In this document: one piece after another, positions 1-10,122 of the stretch | Layout of the letters: the number at the start of each line of letters is the position of its first letter | Position numbering within the stretch: position 1 is the stretch's first letter | Origin: Embleya scabrispora | GTDB lineage: Bacteria > Actinomycetota > Actinomycetes > Streptomycetales > Streptomycetaceae | Reading direction: 5' to 3' | NCBI RefSeq assembly: GCF_002024165.1 | Contig: NZ_MWQN01000001.1 | Coordinates: 4,443,501 to 4,507,500, forward strand | Length of the DNA: 64,000 nt | Program-made: the position numbers and the translations under genes | The notes under the pieces: generated by a model | Told to the model about the DNA's origin: nothing | Databases searched by the model: none | Seen by the model: the letters and a program-made list of their open reading frames with translations, nothing else

Positions 1-321
1 GCCGGCCGCGACGTGGTCGCCGCGTCCTGGCTGCCGCACCAGGCCGACCAGGGCTACCGGGTCACCCTGCAACTGGAGGCCCTGGACCGCCCCCGCCTCC
101 TCGCCGACGTCACCGCCGCGATCGACGCGGAGGGCGCCGACATCACCTCGGCCTCGATCGCGCCGCCGCAGCAGATGCGCGTCCGACAGACCTACACGAT
201 CCGCCTGGCCGACCTGGCCACCCTCCCGAAGCTGCTTCGGGCCCTGCGCCGGGTGCAGGGCGTATACGACGTCTACCGGGCGAGGCCGCGCGTACACCCG
301 AGGGTGGCGGACCGACCCTAG
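1..321 (+). CDS. RelA/SpoT-family protein, C-terminal ACT domain (5' truncated by window edge)
   Basis: The frame is open from base 1, so the gene begins before the window. The visible ~106 residues form one ACT domain: a beta strand with YRVTLQLEALDRPRLLADVT, an alpha-beta middle, and a final RRVQGVYDVYRA strand. This pattern is the C-terminal ACT domain of RelA/SpoT (p)ppGpp synthetases/hydrolases, which sense amino-acid starvation signals and tune the catalytic half. The catalytic domains are outside the window, so the synthetase or hydrolase status is unknown; a second, RshA-like homologue is possible because the ACT sequence is divergent. The TAG stop overlaps the stop of the convergent MarR gene. 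Family assignment is inferred from this domain only. Confidence 0.7.
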   Translation, partial: AGRDVVAASWLPHQADQGYRVTLQLEALDRPRLLADVTAAIDAEGADITSASIAPPQQMRVRQTYTIRLADLATLPKLLRALRRVQGVYDVYRARPRVHPRVADRP

Positions 322-331
322 GGTCGGTCCG
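308..331. terminator. Perfect 24-bp palindrome carrying both convergent stop codons
   Basis: Arms CGGACCGACCCT and AGGGTCGGTCCG are exact inverted repeats with no loop bases. The central CTAG holds the TAG stop of the + gene (319-321) and, on the other strand, the TAG stop of the MarR gene (318-320). It can fold in RNA from either side once a small loop is allowed, so it may act as a shared terminator. No U-run follows, which is usual in high-GC actinomycetes. Confidence 0.55.
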
Positions 332-821
332 ATCCGCTCGACCGGCCCTGGCTCGGCCGGGTCCGATCGGGCTCGACGCCGACCTCCGCCACGTCGCCGC
401 GCAGGACGTCGTTGAAGCGGGCCAAGTGGTCCGCGAGCGCGCCCAGTTCCTCCTTGGGCCAGGAGGCGAACCGTTCCGCCATCACCGCGAGGCTGCGCCT
501 GCGCGCGTCGGCGAGCCGCAACCGGCCGGCTTCGGTGACGGTGATCAGGTGCGATCGGCGATTGGTCGGGTCGGTGGTCCGGGCGATCAGCAGGGCCTCC
601 TCCAGGGAGGTCAACTGCCGACTGATCGTGGTCTTGTCCAGGCTCAGCAGGCAGGCGAGTTCCTTGCCGGTCGAGGTGCCGCGCTCCTCCAAAAGGGCGA
701 GCAGGTGAAACTCCGCCTGGGTGATCCCCGCGGCCTGGAGCGGAGGAGCCATCAACAGCCGAATCAACCGGGTGGCGGCACCGACCTCACGGACCACTCG
801 CCGCTCAACGCTGTCCGACAT
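318..821 (-). CDS. MarR-family transcriptional regulator
   Basis: A 167-residue winged-helix regulator. The start ATG at 821 is chosen because GAGGAG lies 7 bases upstream; an in-frame ATG at 836 overlaps that ribosome site and is less likely. The order is an N-terminal dimer helix, recognition region with KELACLLSLDKTTISRQLTSLEE (residues ~50-75), and the wing DPTNRRSHLITVTEAGR, which contains the conserved D-R-R-S signature of MarR wings. MarR proteins usually repress neighbouring genes and release DNA on binding phenolic or other small ligands. Two dyads upstream (841-859, 877-891) may be its own operators. The nearest possible target is the acyl-CoA ligase, but a 3.3-kb repeat lies between them. 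The C-terminal ~20 residues are a basic, disordered extension. Confidence 0.88.
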   Translation of the reverse strand: MSDSVERRVVREVGAATRLIRLLMAPPLQAAGITQAEFHLLALLEERGTSTGKELACLLSLDKTTISRQLTSLEEALLIARTTDPTNRRSHLITVTEAGRLRLADARRRSLAVMAERFASWPKEELGALADHLARFNDVLRGDVAEVGVEPDRTRPSQGRSSGSDRP

Positions 822-840
822 CGCCTTGCTCCTCATCACC

Positions 841-891
841 GCGCACCCTGAATGTGCGCCAAGCGTGCCGGAAACGGTTGCAAAACACAAC
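841..891 (-). promoter_or_regulatory. Two inverted repeats upstream of marR
   Basis: GCGCAC-N7-GTGCGC (841-859) and GTTG-N7-CAAC (877-891) lie 20-70 bases upstream of the chosen marR start. Both have the seven-base spacer, compatible with a dimeric winged-helix protein and with autoregulation. Binding is inferred; no family consensus was matched. Confidence 0.4.
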
Positions 892-894
892 AAG

Positions 895-1340
895 CTGCGC
901 CGGGTGGGGGATGGGGGTATGGGGCGGGGGCGCGGGGAGTCGGGTGGGGGGCGGGGCGGGTGCCGGGGCGTGGGGTGGGTGAGGCGTGGTGCGTGGGTCG
1001 TGGGGTGGGTGAGATGGGGTGGCGGGGTTGTGAGGTGAGCGGGGTCGGGGTTGGGGGTGGGTGAGGCGCGGTGCCGGGGGCGTGGGGTGGGTGAGATGGG
1101 GTGCGGGGGTTGTGGGGTGGGTGGGGCGCGGTGCCGGGGCGTGGGGTGGGTGAGATGAGGTGCCGGGATTGCGGAGTGGGTGAGAGGCGTGGTGCGTGGG
1201 TGGTGGGGGGCAAGGAGGGGTGCTGGGGCTGCGAGGTGAGCGGGGTCGGCGCGGGGGGCGTGAGGTGGGCAAGTGGGGCGCTGGAGCTGCGGGGTGAGCG
1301 GGGGCGTGGGGTGAGTGAGGTGGTGGGCGTGGGGAGGCCA
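895..1340. repeat. G-rich degenerate repeat tract, G-quadruplex-prone
   Basis: The + strand is built of irregular repeats around GTGGGGTGGGTGAGATGG and GCGGTGCCGGGGCGTG, almost free of pyrimidine runs. Many GGGG-N-GGG blocks lie close together, so four-tract G-quadruplex motifs are abundant on the + strand. All frames stay open because of composition, and the predicted products (Gly/Val/Trp-rich, or Pro/His-rich on the other strand) look like no protein family. No gene is supported here. Confidence 0.75.
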
Positions 1341-1800
1341 CGCGCGGTGCCGGAGTCCGCCGCGAGCGGGTGGGTGGGCGTGGTCGCGGCTGCGGGAGCG
1401 AAGGGGTGGGCCGGGGTCGCGGGGTGAGGAGCGGGCTGGGCTGGAGTTGTGACGAGAGCGAAGGGGTGGGCCGGGGTCGCGGCGGGAGCGGGTGGGTGGG
1501 CGCGGTCGCGACGGGAGCAGGACGGCAGGCACAGTCGCGGCGGGAGGGCAGGGGTGGGCCGGAGTCGTGGCGGCGGCGGTGGCTTTTTGTTGGGCGCTTC
1601 GCGCCGGCTCGCGGGGCACCGCTTTTCTGCTCCCCCGCTTCGCTCCTCCGCAGAAAAGCGGCACCCCGCTTGCGGCTGTGCGCCCCTCCGCTTCGCTCCG
1701 GGTCGCCCAGCCTGAAAAAACAAGCGGCGGCTCCGCCGCTCTCCGCGCTTCGCGCGTCGATCACCATCTCGACCAGGGTCGTGGGCGCTGACGCGCCGAC
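1341..1800. repeat. Decayed inverted copy of the ~318-bp repeat unit
   Basis: Read on the minus strand, this stretch carries the same landmarks as the direct array that follows: the (C)GCCGCCGCC run, GCGAAGCGCCCAACAAAAAG, the 12-bp hairpin arms CCGCTTTTCTGC/GCAGAAAAGCGG (~1620-1660), the GGAGCGAAGCGGAGGGG box, and the end box matching GGCGCGTCAGCGCC near 1785-1798. The left part (1341-1580) is more diverged and grades into the G-rich tract. It faces the direct array across a ~110-base spacer (1801-1910), giving a large inverted repeat. Confidence 0.75.
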
Positions 1801-1910
1801 GGGATGCACCAACGACTCGGGTCACCGGGCAAGGCCCACATCGCGACGGTGACCAGGCGGGGTGGGACCCGCGTCATCCCGCGAGCCTGGCCTCCCCACC
1901 TCTCACCCCC

Positions 1911-4215
1911 GTGGCGCGTCAGCGCCCACGACCCGGGCCGCCCACGCGATCGACGCGCGCAGCGCGGAGAGCGGCGGAGCCGCGGTGTTGTGGGTCGGAT
2001 GGCCCGGAGCGAAGCGGAGGGACAGCCGACCCCGAGCGAGGGGCCGCTTTTCTGCGGAGGAGCGAAGCGGGGGAGCAGAAAAGTGGTGCCTCGCGAGCCG
2101 GCGCGGAGCGCCCAACAAGAAGCAACGCGGCGCCCGCGACTTCGCCCGCCCCCGGCTCTCTCCGCGATTCGGCCGTTGCGACCGCCACCCCCGTGGCGCG
2201 TCAGCGCCCACGACCCGGGCCGCCCACGCGATCGACGCGCGCAGCGCGGAGAGCGGCGGAGCCGCCTTGTGTTTTTTTGGGCTGGGCGACCCGGAGCGAA
2301 GCGGAGGGGCGCACAGCCGCGAGCGGGGTGCCGCTTTTCTGCGGAGGAGCGAAGCGGGGGAGCAGAAAAGTGGTGCCTCGCGAGCCGGCGCGAAGCGCCC
2401 AATAAAAAGCCGCCGCCGCCACCACGACTCCGGCCCGCCCCTTCGCTCCCGCCGCGACTTCGCCCGCCCACCGTCTCTCTCCGCGAGTCGGCCGTTGCGA
2501 CCGCCACCCCGTGGCGCGTCAGCGCCCACGCCCCAGGCCGCCCACGCGATCGACGCGCGAAGCGCGGAGAGCGGCGGAGCCGCCGTTTGTTTTTTGGGCT
2601 GGGCGACCCGGAGCGAAGCGGAGGGGCGCACAGCCGCGAGCGGGGTGCCGCTTTTCTGCGGAGGAGCGAAGCGGGGGAGCAGAAAAGCGGTGCCTCGCGA
2701 GCCGGCGCGAAGCGCCCAACAAAAAGCCGCCGCCGCCACCACGACCCCGGCCCGCCCCTTCACTCCCCCCGCGACTTCGCCCGCCCCCGGCTCTCTCCGC
2801 GATTCGGCCGTTGCGACCGCCACCCCCGTGGCGCGTCAGCGCCCACGACCCGGGCCGCCCACGCGATCGACGCGCGCAGCGCGGAGAGCGGCGGAGCCGC
2901 CTTGTGTTTTTTTGGGCTGGGCGACCCGGAGCGAAGCGGAGGGGCGCACAGCCGCGAGCGGGGTGCCGCTTTTCTGCGGAGGAGCGAAGCGGGGGAGCAG
3001 AAAAGTGGTGCCTCGCGAGCCGGCGCGAAGCGCCCAATAAAAAGCCGCCGCCGCCACCACGACTCCGGCCCGCCCCTTCGCTCCCGCCGCGACTTCGCCC
3101 GCCCACCGTCTCTCTCCGCGAGTCGGCCGTTGCGACCGCCACCCCGTGGCGCGTCAGCGCCCACGCCCCAGGCCGCCCACGCGATCGACGCGCGAAGCGC
3201 GGAGAGCGGCGGAGCCGCCGTTTGTTTTTTGGGCTGGGCGACCCGGAGCGAAGCGGAGGGGCGCACAGCCGCGAGCGGGGTGCCGCTTTTCTGCGGAGGA
3301 GCGAAGCGGGGGAGCAGAAAAGCGGTGCCTCGCGAGCCGGCGCGAAGCGCCCAACAAAAAGCCGCCGCCGCCACCACGACCCCGGCCCGCCCCTTCACTC
3401 CCCCCGCGACTTCGCCCGCCCCCGGCTCTCTCCGCGATTCGGCCGTTGCGACCGCCACCCCCGTGGCGCGTCAGCGCCCACGACCCGGGCCGCCCACGCG
3501 ATCGACGCGCGCAGCGCGGAGAGCGGCGGAGCCGCCTTGTGTTTTTTTGGGCTGGGCGACCCGGAGCGAAGCGGAGGGGCGCACAGCCGCGAGCGGGGTG
3601 CCGCTTTTCTGCGGAGGAGCGAAGCGGGGGAGCAGAAAAGTGGTGCCTCGCGAGCCGGCGCGAAGCGCCCAATAAAAAGCCGCCGCCGCCACCACGACTC
3701 CGGCCCGCCCCTTCGCTCCCGCCGCGACTTCGCCCGCCCACCGTCTCTCTCCGCGAGTCGGCCGTTGCGACCGCCACCCCGTGGCGCGTCAGCGCCCACG
3801 CCCCAGGCCGCCCACGCGATCGACGCGCGAAGCGCGGAGAGCGGCGGAGCCGCCGTTTGTTTTTTGGGCTGGGCGACCCGGAGCGAAGCGGAGGGGCGCA
3901 CAGCCGCGAGCGGGGTGCCGCTTTTCTGCGGAGGAGCGAAGCGGGGGAGCAGAAAAGCGGTGCCTCGCGAGCCGGCGCGAAGCGCCCAACAAAAAGCCGC
4001 CGCCGCCACCACGACCCCGGCCCGCCCCTTCACTCCCCCCGCGACTTCGCCCGCCCACCGTCTCTCTCCGCGAGCAAGCCGTTGCGACCGCCACCCCGTG
4101 GCGCGTCAGCGCCCACGCCCCGGGCCGCCCACGCGATCGACGCGCGCAGCGCGGAGAGCGGCGGAGCCGCAGAGAAGTGGTCCCTCGCGAGCCGGCGCGA
4201 AGCGCCCGGCAAAAG
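1911..4215. repeat. Tandem array: alternating 318/317-bp units forming 635-bp higher-order repeats
   Basis: The box GTGGCGCGTCAGCGCCCACG recurs at 1911, 2193, 2511, 2828, 3146, 3463, 3781 and 4098. Spacing is 282 for the first unit and then alternates 318, 317, 318, 317, 318, 317. Two unit types differ by a few bases (CTTGTGTTTTTTTGGGC against GTTTGTTTTTTGGGC), so the true period is 635 bp, in three near-identical copies (2193-2827, 2828-3462, 3463-4097). The last copy differs in its final ~60 bases. The terminal unit (4098-4215) lacks its central hairpin. Each unit contains a 12-bp-stem hairpin (CCGCTTTTCTGC/GCAGAAAAGCGG) and a GGCGC-GTCA-GCGCC hairpin. No spacers, no conserved frame and no protein-coding sense are seen. 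Confidence 0.92.
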
Positions 4216-4307
4216 GTTCCCGCGATGCGATCTCCGCATTAGCGTGGATGCGCTCCCAACCCCCGGTACACCAGTCGCTCGCAGCGTGCAGGAGGTGGAC
4301 CCACCGG

Positions 4308-6023
4308 ATGCTGGATCGGACACAGGCCCTGGCCGAACTGACCGGACCCGAATCGGCCTACGCGATCGAGGAGGTCGTCCACGACGGCATTCCCTGGCGG
4401 GTGCTGAGCAAGGCCCCGCCGACGTTGCGCGCGGTCTTCGAGGGCCTGATCGGCCACGGCGACCGGGACGCGCTGGTCTACCGGGGCGAGCGCATCTCCT
4501 ACGCCGAACAACACCGCCTCGTCGCCCACCTGGCCCGACATCTGGCCGACGAGTACGGCGTGCGGCGCGGCGACCGGGTGGCCGTCGCGATGCGCAACCG
4601 GATCGAATGGCCGCTCGCGTTCTGGGCTACCCAGGTGCTCGGCGCGATCGCGGTACCGCTGAACGCGTGGTGGACCGTCGACGAACTCCGCTACGCCCTG
4701 GAGGACTCCGGCACCACGGTGCTGATCTGCGACGACGAGCGGGCCGACCTGATCCGGGGGCGGGCCGGCGGCGCACTGCCCACCCTGGTGGCCGGTCTCG
4801 ACGAGCCGCCGGCGGCCGGCGAGGCGGACCTGACGGCGCTGCTGCGCGGGTTCACCGGCGAGTGCGCGCTGCCGGACGGCGGCCCGGAGCCGTTCGACGA
4901 CGCGACCATCATCTACACGTCCGGCACCACCGGGCGCCCCAAGGGCGCGGTCGCCACCCACCACAACCACACCACCAACCTGCACACGATGGAGCTGACC
5001 CGGGCGGTCGCACTGGCCCGCGCCGGCCTGCCCATCGCCGAGTTGGCCAAGGGCCCGGCGCTGCCCGACGGGTTCCCGACCGGCGCGGCCGCGCCGGGCA
5101 GCCTGCAGGTCTACCCGTTCTTCCACGTCGCCGGCCTGTCCGGCCTGTACATCGGCGCCGCCCAGGGCGCCAAGCTGTGCCTGATGCACCACTGGGACAC
5201 CGCCACCGCGCTCGAACTGATCGAGACCGAGCGGCTGTCCACCGCCAACATGGTGCCCACGCTGCTGCGCCGGCTGGTCGAGTCGCCGCTGCGCGCCGGG
5301 CGCGACCTGTCCAGCCTGACCAGCCTGGGCATGGGCGGCTCGCCGGTGCCGCCGGACCTGGTCGCCCTGGTGGGCGGCATGTCCGGCAACACGATCGTGC
5401 CGTTGAACGCCTACGGGATGACCGAGACGACCTGCGTGGTGGTGGTCAACTCGGGCGACGACTACTACGAACACCCGGACAGCGTCGGGCACCCGGTGCC
5501 GGTCGCGGATCTGCGGGTGGCCGACCCGCTGACCGGGGAGGAACTGCCGATCGGACGCACGGGCGAGATCCGGGTGCGCGGCCCGCACGTGGTCCGGGGC
5601 TATTGGAATCGGCCCCGGGAGAGCGAGGAGGCATTCCCCGGCGGGTGGTTCCGTACCGGCGACCTCGGCTACGTCGACACCGACGGGCGGCTGTACGTGG
5701 TCGACCGGCTCAAGGACGTGATCATCCGAGGCGGCGAGAACGTCTACTCGGCCGAGGTCGAGGCGATCCTGTTCGAGCACCCGGCGATCTCCGAGGTGGC
5801 CGTGGTCGGGGTGCCGCACCACGACCTGGGCGAGGAGGTCGCGGCGGTGGTCCGGCTGCACGTGCCCGGCGCGGCGAGCGCGGCCGAACTGCGCGGGCAC
5901 GTGGCGCGTCGGCTCGCCGCGTTCAAGGTGCCCACGCTGGTTCGCTTCACCGAACGGGCGCTGCCGCGCAACGCGGTCGGGAAGGTGCTCAAGCGCGAAC
6001 TGCGGGACATGCTCGCGCTGTGA
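4308..6023 (+). CDS. Class I adenylate-forming acyl-CoA synthetase/ligase
   Basis: A 571-residue ANL-superfamily enzyme that activates a carboxylic acid to acyl-AMP and transfers it to CoA. Visible motifs are the P-loop YTSGTTGRPKG (residues ~203-213), YGMTET (~369), the hinge region WFRTGDLGYVD followed by DRLKDVIIRGGENVY (~447-475), and the C-terminal catalytic lysine in NAVGKVLKREL (~559). Length is normal for fatty-acyl-CoA ligases; substrate cannot be read from sequence. ATG 4308 is chosen because GGAGG lies 12 bases upstream and the family N-terminus fits. The frame stays open far upstream into the repeats, but that extension is composed of repeat DNA and is not coding. It is followed by a strong hairpin and a convergent kinase. 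Confidence 0.92.
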   Translation: MLDRTQALAELTGPESAYAIEEVVHDGIPWRVLSKAPPTLRAVFEGLIGHGDRDALVYRGERISYAEQHRLVAHLARHLADEYGVRRGDRVAVAMRNRIEWPLAFWATQVLGAIAVPLNAWWTVDELRYALEDSGTTVLICDDERADLIRGRAGGALPTLVAGLDEPPAAGEADLTALLRGFTGECALPDGGPEPFDDATIIYTSGTTGRPKGAVATHHNHTTNLHTMELTRAVALARAGLPIAELAKGPALPDGFPTGAAAPGSLQVYPFFHVAGLSGLYIGAAQGAKLCLMHHWDTATALELIETERLSTANMVPTLLRRLVESPLRAGRDLSSLTSLGMGGSPVPPDLVALVGGMSGNTIVPLNAYGMTETTCVVVVNSGDDYYEHPDSVGHPVPVADLRVADPLTGEELPIGRTGEIRVRGPHVVRGYWNRPRESEEAFPGGWFRTGDLGYVDTDGRLYVVDRLKDVIIRGGENVYSAEVEAILFEHPAISEVAVVGVPHHDLGEEVAAVVRLHVPGAASAAELRGHVARRLAAFKVPTLVRFTERALPRNAVGKVLKRELRDMLAL

Positions 6024-6056
6024 CGGACGGGACGACCGTGGGCGACGCGGGCCCGC

Positions 6057-6097
6057 GACGGGCGGCCGGCGGCGGGCCCCGCCGCCGGCCGCCCGTC
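6057..6097. terminator. Bidirectional hairpin terminator between ligase and kinase
   Basis: A 17-bp perfect stem (core arm ACGGGCGGCCGGCGGC) closes a 7-base loop GGGCCCC between the two convergent stop codons (6023 and 6101). No T-run follows on either side. Its position and stability support termination in both directions. Confidence 0.8.
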
Positions 6098-6100
6098 CGG

Positions 6101-7884
<1,784 letters not shown>

Positions 7885-8063
7885 CGCCTCGGGGACGGGG
7901 CCCGGGGCCGCCGGGTTTCGCGGGGGCAACGCGACGTCCCCGGTCCACATGGTGTGGCCGGGGACGGGGAGCGCGTCGAGGTCGAGAGCACTGGGTACGG
8001 CGAACTGCCGCGTCGACTGGTCGACGCCGGGATGCCGGCGGCCGTGCCGGCCGCCGGCGAGGA

Positions 8064-8270
8064 TCAGCGGTAGTTGCCGAGACCCGTGCAGGGGGCGTGC
8101 CGCTCGACGAGGCAGACGGTGTCGTCGATCGTCATCAACCGGCCGCCGACGATCTCCGGGGCGCGGAACACCGGAGTCTGCAGGGTGACGAGCGAGCGCG
8201 GGCTGAGCGCCGCGACATACGGCTCGCCGCAACGGGTGCACATGGCGGGGGCGGTGAGGGTCTTCAGCAT
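8064..8270 (-). CDS. Small CxxC protein (68 aa), paralogous to the C-terminal part of the 8755-9303 product
   Basis: ATG 8270 follows GGAGGAAGCACC, a good ribosome site. The protein begins with a CTRCGEPY motif, continues with an SPRSLVTLQTPV segment and ends with DDTVCLVERHAPCTG. The gene product at 8755-9303 carries the same order: CTRCNEPYIA, a YLSRIDAPV segment and TTYIVERHVLC. The pattern of two CxxC-type or Cys/His elements suggests a single metal-binding knuckle, but no ligand set is proven. I do not recognise a named family. It lies 180 bases upstream of the kinase on the same strand and could be cotranscribed with it. Confidence 0.7.
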   Translation of the reverse strand: MLKTLTAPAMCTRCGEPYVAALSPRSLVTLQTPVFRAPEIVGGRLMTIDDTVCLVERHAPCTGLGNYR

Positions 8271-8402
8271 GGTGCTTCCTCCGTGACTGGTGACGTTAAC
8301 CTTCCGTTCACCTTCGGTTCGGTCTCCAGTTTCCTTCTTGGATCGGTAAATGTCAACTGTGTTGGCCTACGGAGGTGGCCGCACATATGGCATCCTGACG
8401 GT

Positions 8403-8627
8403 GTGGATCACAAGGATGTCGGCGGCGCGGATCCCGAAGCCGCCGAAGAAGGCCTGGTCAGGGCCGCGAAGGCCTACCGAAAAACCGAGAAGGCGCACGA
8501 AGAGGCGCGTCAGGAACTCAAGCGGGCGGCGATCCGGGCGATGGGCGCGGGGGTCAAGCAGTCCGAGGTGGTCAAGGTCACCGGCTGGACACGTGAATAC
8601 CTGCGACGTTTGAAGAAGGACCGCTAG
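8403..8627 (+). CDS. Small helix-turn-helix protein (74 aa)
   Basis: A short basic protein: an acidic start (DHKDVGGADPEAAEEGL), a charged amphipathic helix (RAAKAYRKTEKAHEEARQEL), and a C-terminal helix-turn-helix of the form RAMGAGVKQSEVVKVTGWTREYLRRL. This layout is common in streptomycete putative DNA-binding proteins of unknown target. GTG 8403 is chosen because the acidic N-terminus starts here; no clear ribosome site is present, and CATCCT six bases upstream could be a -10 element of a leaderless transcript. It is flanked on both sides by the minus-strand CxxC paralogues, which suggests it may regulate them, although that is inference. Confidence 0.7.
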   Translation: MDHKDVGGADPEAAEEGLVRAAKAYRKTEKAHEEARQELKRAAIRAMGAGVKQSEVVKVTGWTREYLRRLKKDR

Positions 8628-8687
8628 GACCGGCGACGGCCGAGGACCGCGACGGCGACCGGGGACCGCGAGGGACCGCGAAGACGA

Positions 8688-8722
8688 GAGAGGCCGGGGC
8701 CCCGGACGGGGAACCGGCCTCT
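8688..8722. terminator. Hairpin between convergent small genes
   Basis: AGAGGCCGG (8689-8697) pairs with CCGGCCTCT (8714-8722), with a G-U pair adding to the stem and a 16-base GC-rich loop. It lies between the convergent stops at 8627 and 8755. Confidence 0.65.
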
Positions 8723-8754
8723 TCGGTGCGCGCCGGCGTCGGCGTGCCGTGCGG

Positions 8755-9303
8755 TCAGGCGTTGTCGAGGTCGGCCGGGTTCTCGAATTCGGGCAGGCCG
8801 GCCGGGTCGGTCGCACCCCCGAACGCGCACAACACGTGGCGCTCGACGATGTAGGTGGTGCCCGACGCGTTGAACACCTGCCCCGACACGGGGGCGTCGA
8901 TCCGGGACAGGTAGCGCCGCTGAGTGGGGATCAACTGGGCGATGTACGGCTCGTTGCAGCGGGTGCAGGTGGCCGGCGTCGCGGTCGGCGAGGCCGCGGC
9001 GTAGCGGTCCAGGGCGATGACGAGCCGGTCGGCCAGGTGCGCGGCGGTGCGCTGGGTGGCGGCGACCCGCTCCGGATCGCCCGCCTCGCGGGACTCGGCG
9101 CAGGCCCGGAGTGCGTCGCCGATCCGGCGCAGCGCCACCTTGTGGAACGGCGGTGCCTGTGTGGACAGCGCGTCCGCGCGGTCGGCGATCGAACCGGCGG
9201 AACCGGCGAACGCGGGGTGCCGCTGGGCACCCTCGGCGCCGAGGGCCGAGACATCGGCGGCGAGGCCGCGCAGCGCGGTCACGTGCTCGGGCGTCAGGCT
9301 CAT
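8755..9303 (-). CDS. Hypothetical protein with helical N-terminal domain and CxxC C-terminal module (182 aa)
   Basis: ATG 9303 follows AAAGGAAC and is preferred to an upstream ATG at 9399. Residues ~1-120 are predicted to be a helical bundle rich in Ala/Arg (ALRGLAADVSALGAEGAQ and later ADRLVIALDRYAAA). Residues ~125-170 hold the module CTRCNEPYIA - LSRIDAPV - TYIVERHVLC that also makes up the whole 68-residue protein at 8064-8270. It ends with an acidic tail (FENPADLDNA). I do not recognise the family; duplication of the C-terminal module around a small HTH gene suggests a local gene set. Confidence 0.75.
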   Translation of the reverse strand: MSLTPEHVTALRGLAADVSALGAEGAQRHPAFAGSAGSIADRADALSTQAPPFHKVALRRIGDALRACAESREAGDPERVAATQRTAAHLADRLVIALDRYAAASPTATPATCTRCNEPYIAQLIPTQRRYLSRIDAPVSGQVFNASGTTYIVERHVLCAFGGATDPAGLPEFENPADLDNA

Positions 9304-9585
9304 GGTGTGCCGTTCCTTTCTGCCGTCCGACGGGGAGGCAACTCCGTTCGATGGGAGGCAACCCGTCCATAGTGGACAGACTCGACCGCTAAACGCCATG
9401 GAATGTGACGATCGGCACGTTCATGGACGGTTTGTCGGAGTTTGTCGAGCGGTAAACCCGGCCGGCGGCGGCGTGCGATGTGGCGATCCGAAGACGAAAC
9501 CGTTATGCAATGGCCGAAAAGTTCCCCTTGTCGGGGGCAGAGCGAGGGGAGGAGAGTCACGATCACGTCGTTTTAGGGGGAATAC

Positions 9586-10068
9586 ATGCGCACTGTGAAA
9601 GTCGGACTGCTCGCGGTGATGCTGACGTGCGCCGTCGGCGCCTGCGGGAGCAGCGGGGACGACGGTTTCGGGGGCCTGGGGGCGAAGAAGACGCAGAGCG
9701 CGAGCGGCCCAAGCCCGTCGGAGGAGGAGAGCTCCACCACGCGCGCCACGGACGACACCTCGCCGACGCCCACCGCCGGCCGACCCACCACGACGCGTCC
9801 GCGCACGAGCGCGCCGGGCACCCCGACTTCGCCGGGCACCTCCGCGGGGACCGGCGGCGACTGGTCGTCCTCGTATTCGACGAGCTTCCTCAACGGCTGC
9901 CTCGGCACCTCGAACAACAACACCCGCTACTGCCAGTGCACGCTGACCGAGCTACAGGGCAAGTACAGCCAGGCGCAGATGAACGCGTTCGACCAGGAGT
10001 ACGCGCGCACCAACAAGCTGCCCGACGAGTTGCAGAGCACCGTGCAGAAGTGCCTGAACACCGGATGA
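9586..10068 (+). CDS. Predicted lipoprotein with C-terminal cysteine-containing domain
   Basis: ATG 9586 follows AGGGGG at a good distance. The first 20 residues are a lipoprotein signal peptide with lipobox VGAC (Cys20), so the mature protein should be lipid-anchored outside the membrane. Residues ~25-90 are a Ser/Thr/Pro-rich linker typical of exported actinobacterial proteins. The C-terminal ~65 residues form a small compact domain with four cysteines (NGCLG, YCQC, QKCLN), probably making two disulfides, and helix-forming sequence SQAQMNAFDQEYAR. Function is unknown. A strong hairpin follows at 10082. Confidence 0.85.
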   Translation: MRTVKVGLLAVMLTCAVGACGSSGDDGFGGLGAKKTQSASGPSPSEEESSTTRATDDTSPTPTAGRPTTTRPRTSAPGTPTSPGTSAGTGGDWSSSYSTSFLNGCLGTSNNNTRYCQCTLTELQGKYSQAQMNAFDQEYARTNKLPDELQSTVQKCLNTG

Positions 10069-10081
10069 CGGGGTCGGCCCG

Positions 10082-10119
10082 GTCCGTCACCGCCGCCCGC
10101 CGGGGCGGCGGTGACGGAC
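10082..10119. terminator. Strong bidirectional hairpin terminator
   Basis: A 17-bp perfect stem, GTCCGTCACCGCCGCCC with its complement, closes a GCCG tetraloop. It fills the 54-base gap between the convergent lipoprotein and hemC genes. Confidence 0.85.
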
Positions 10120-10122
10120 TCG

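Noticed and set aside
2050-4000. Unit hairpins (GCAGAAAAGCGG arms) as transcription terminators
   Set aside because: They recur in every unit and in the inverted copy, with no genes to terminate; they are part of the repeat.
1911-4215. CRISPR-like array
   Set aside because: Units of ~318 bp adjoin directly, without unique spacers or short conserved repeats, and no cas genes are present.
9300-9566. Minus-strand 88-residue open frame
   Set aside because: It overlaps the start and promoter of the 8755-9303 gene and the product has no structure or conservation signs.
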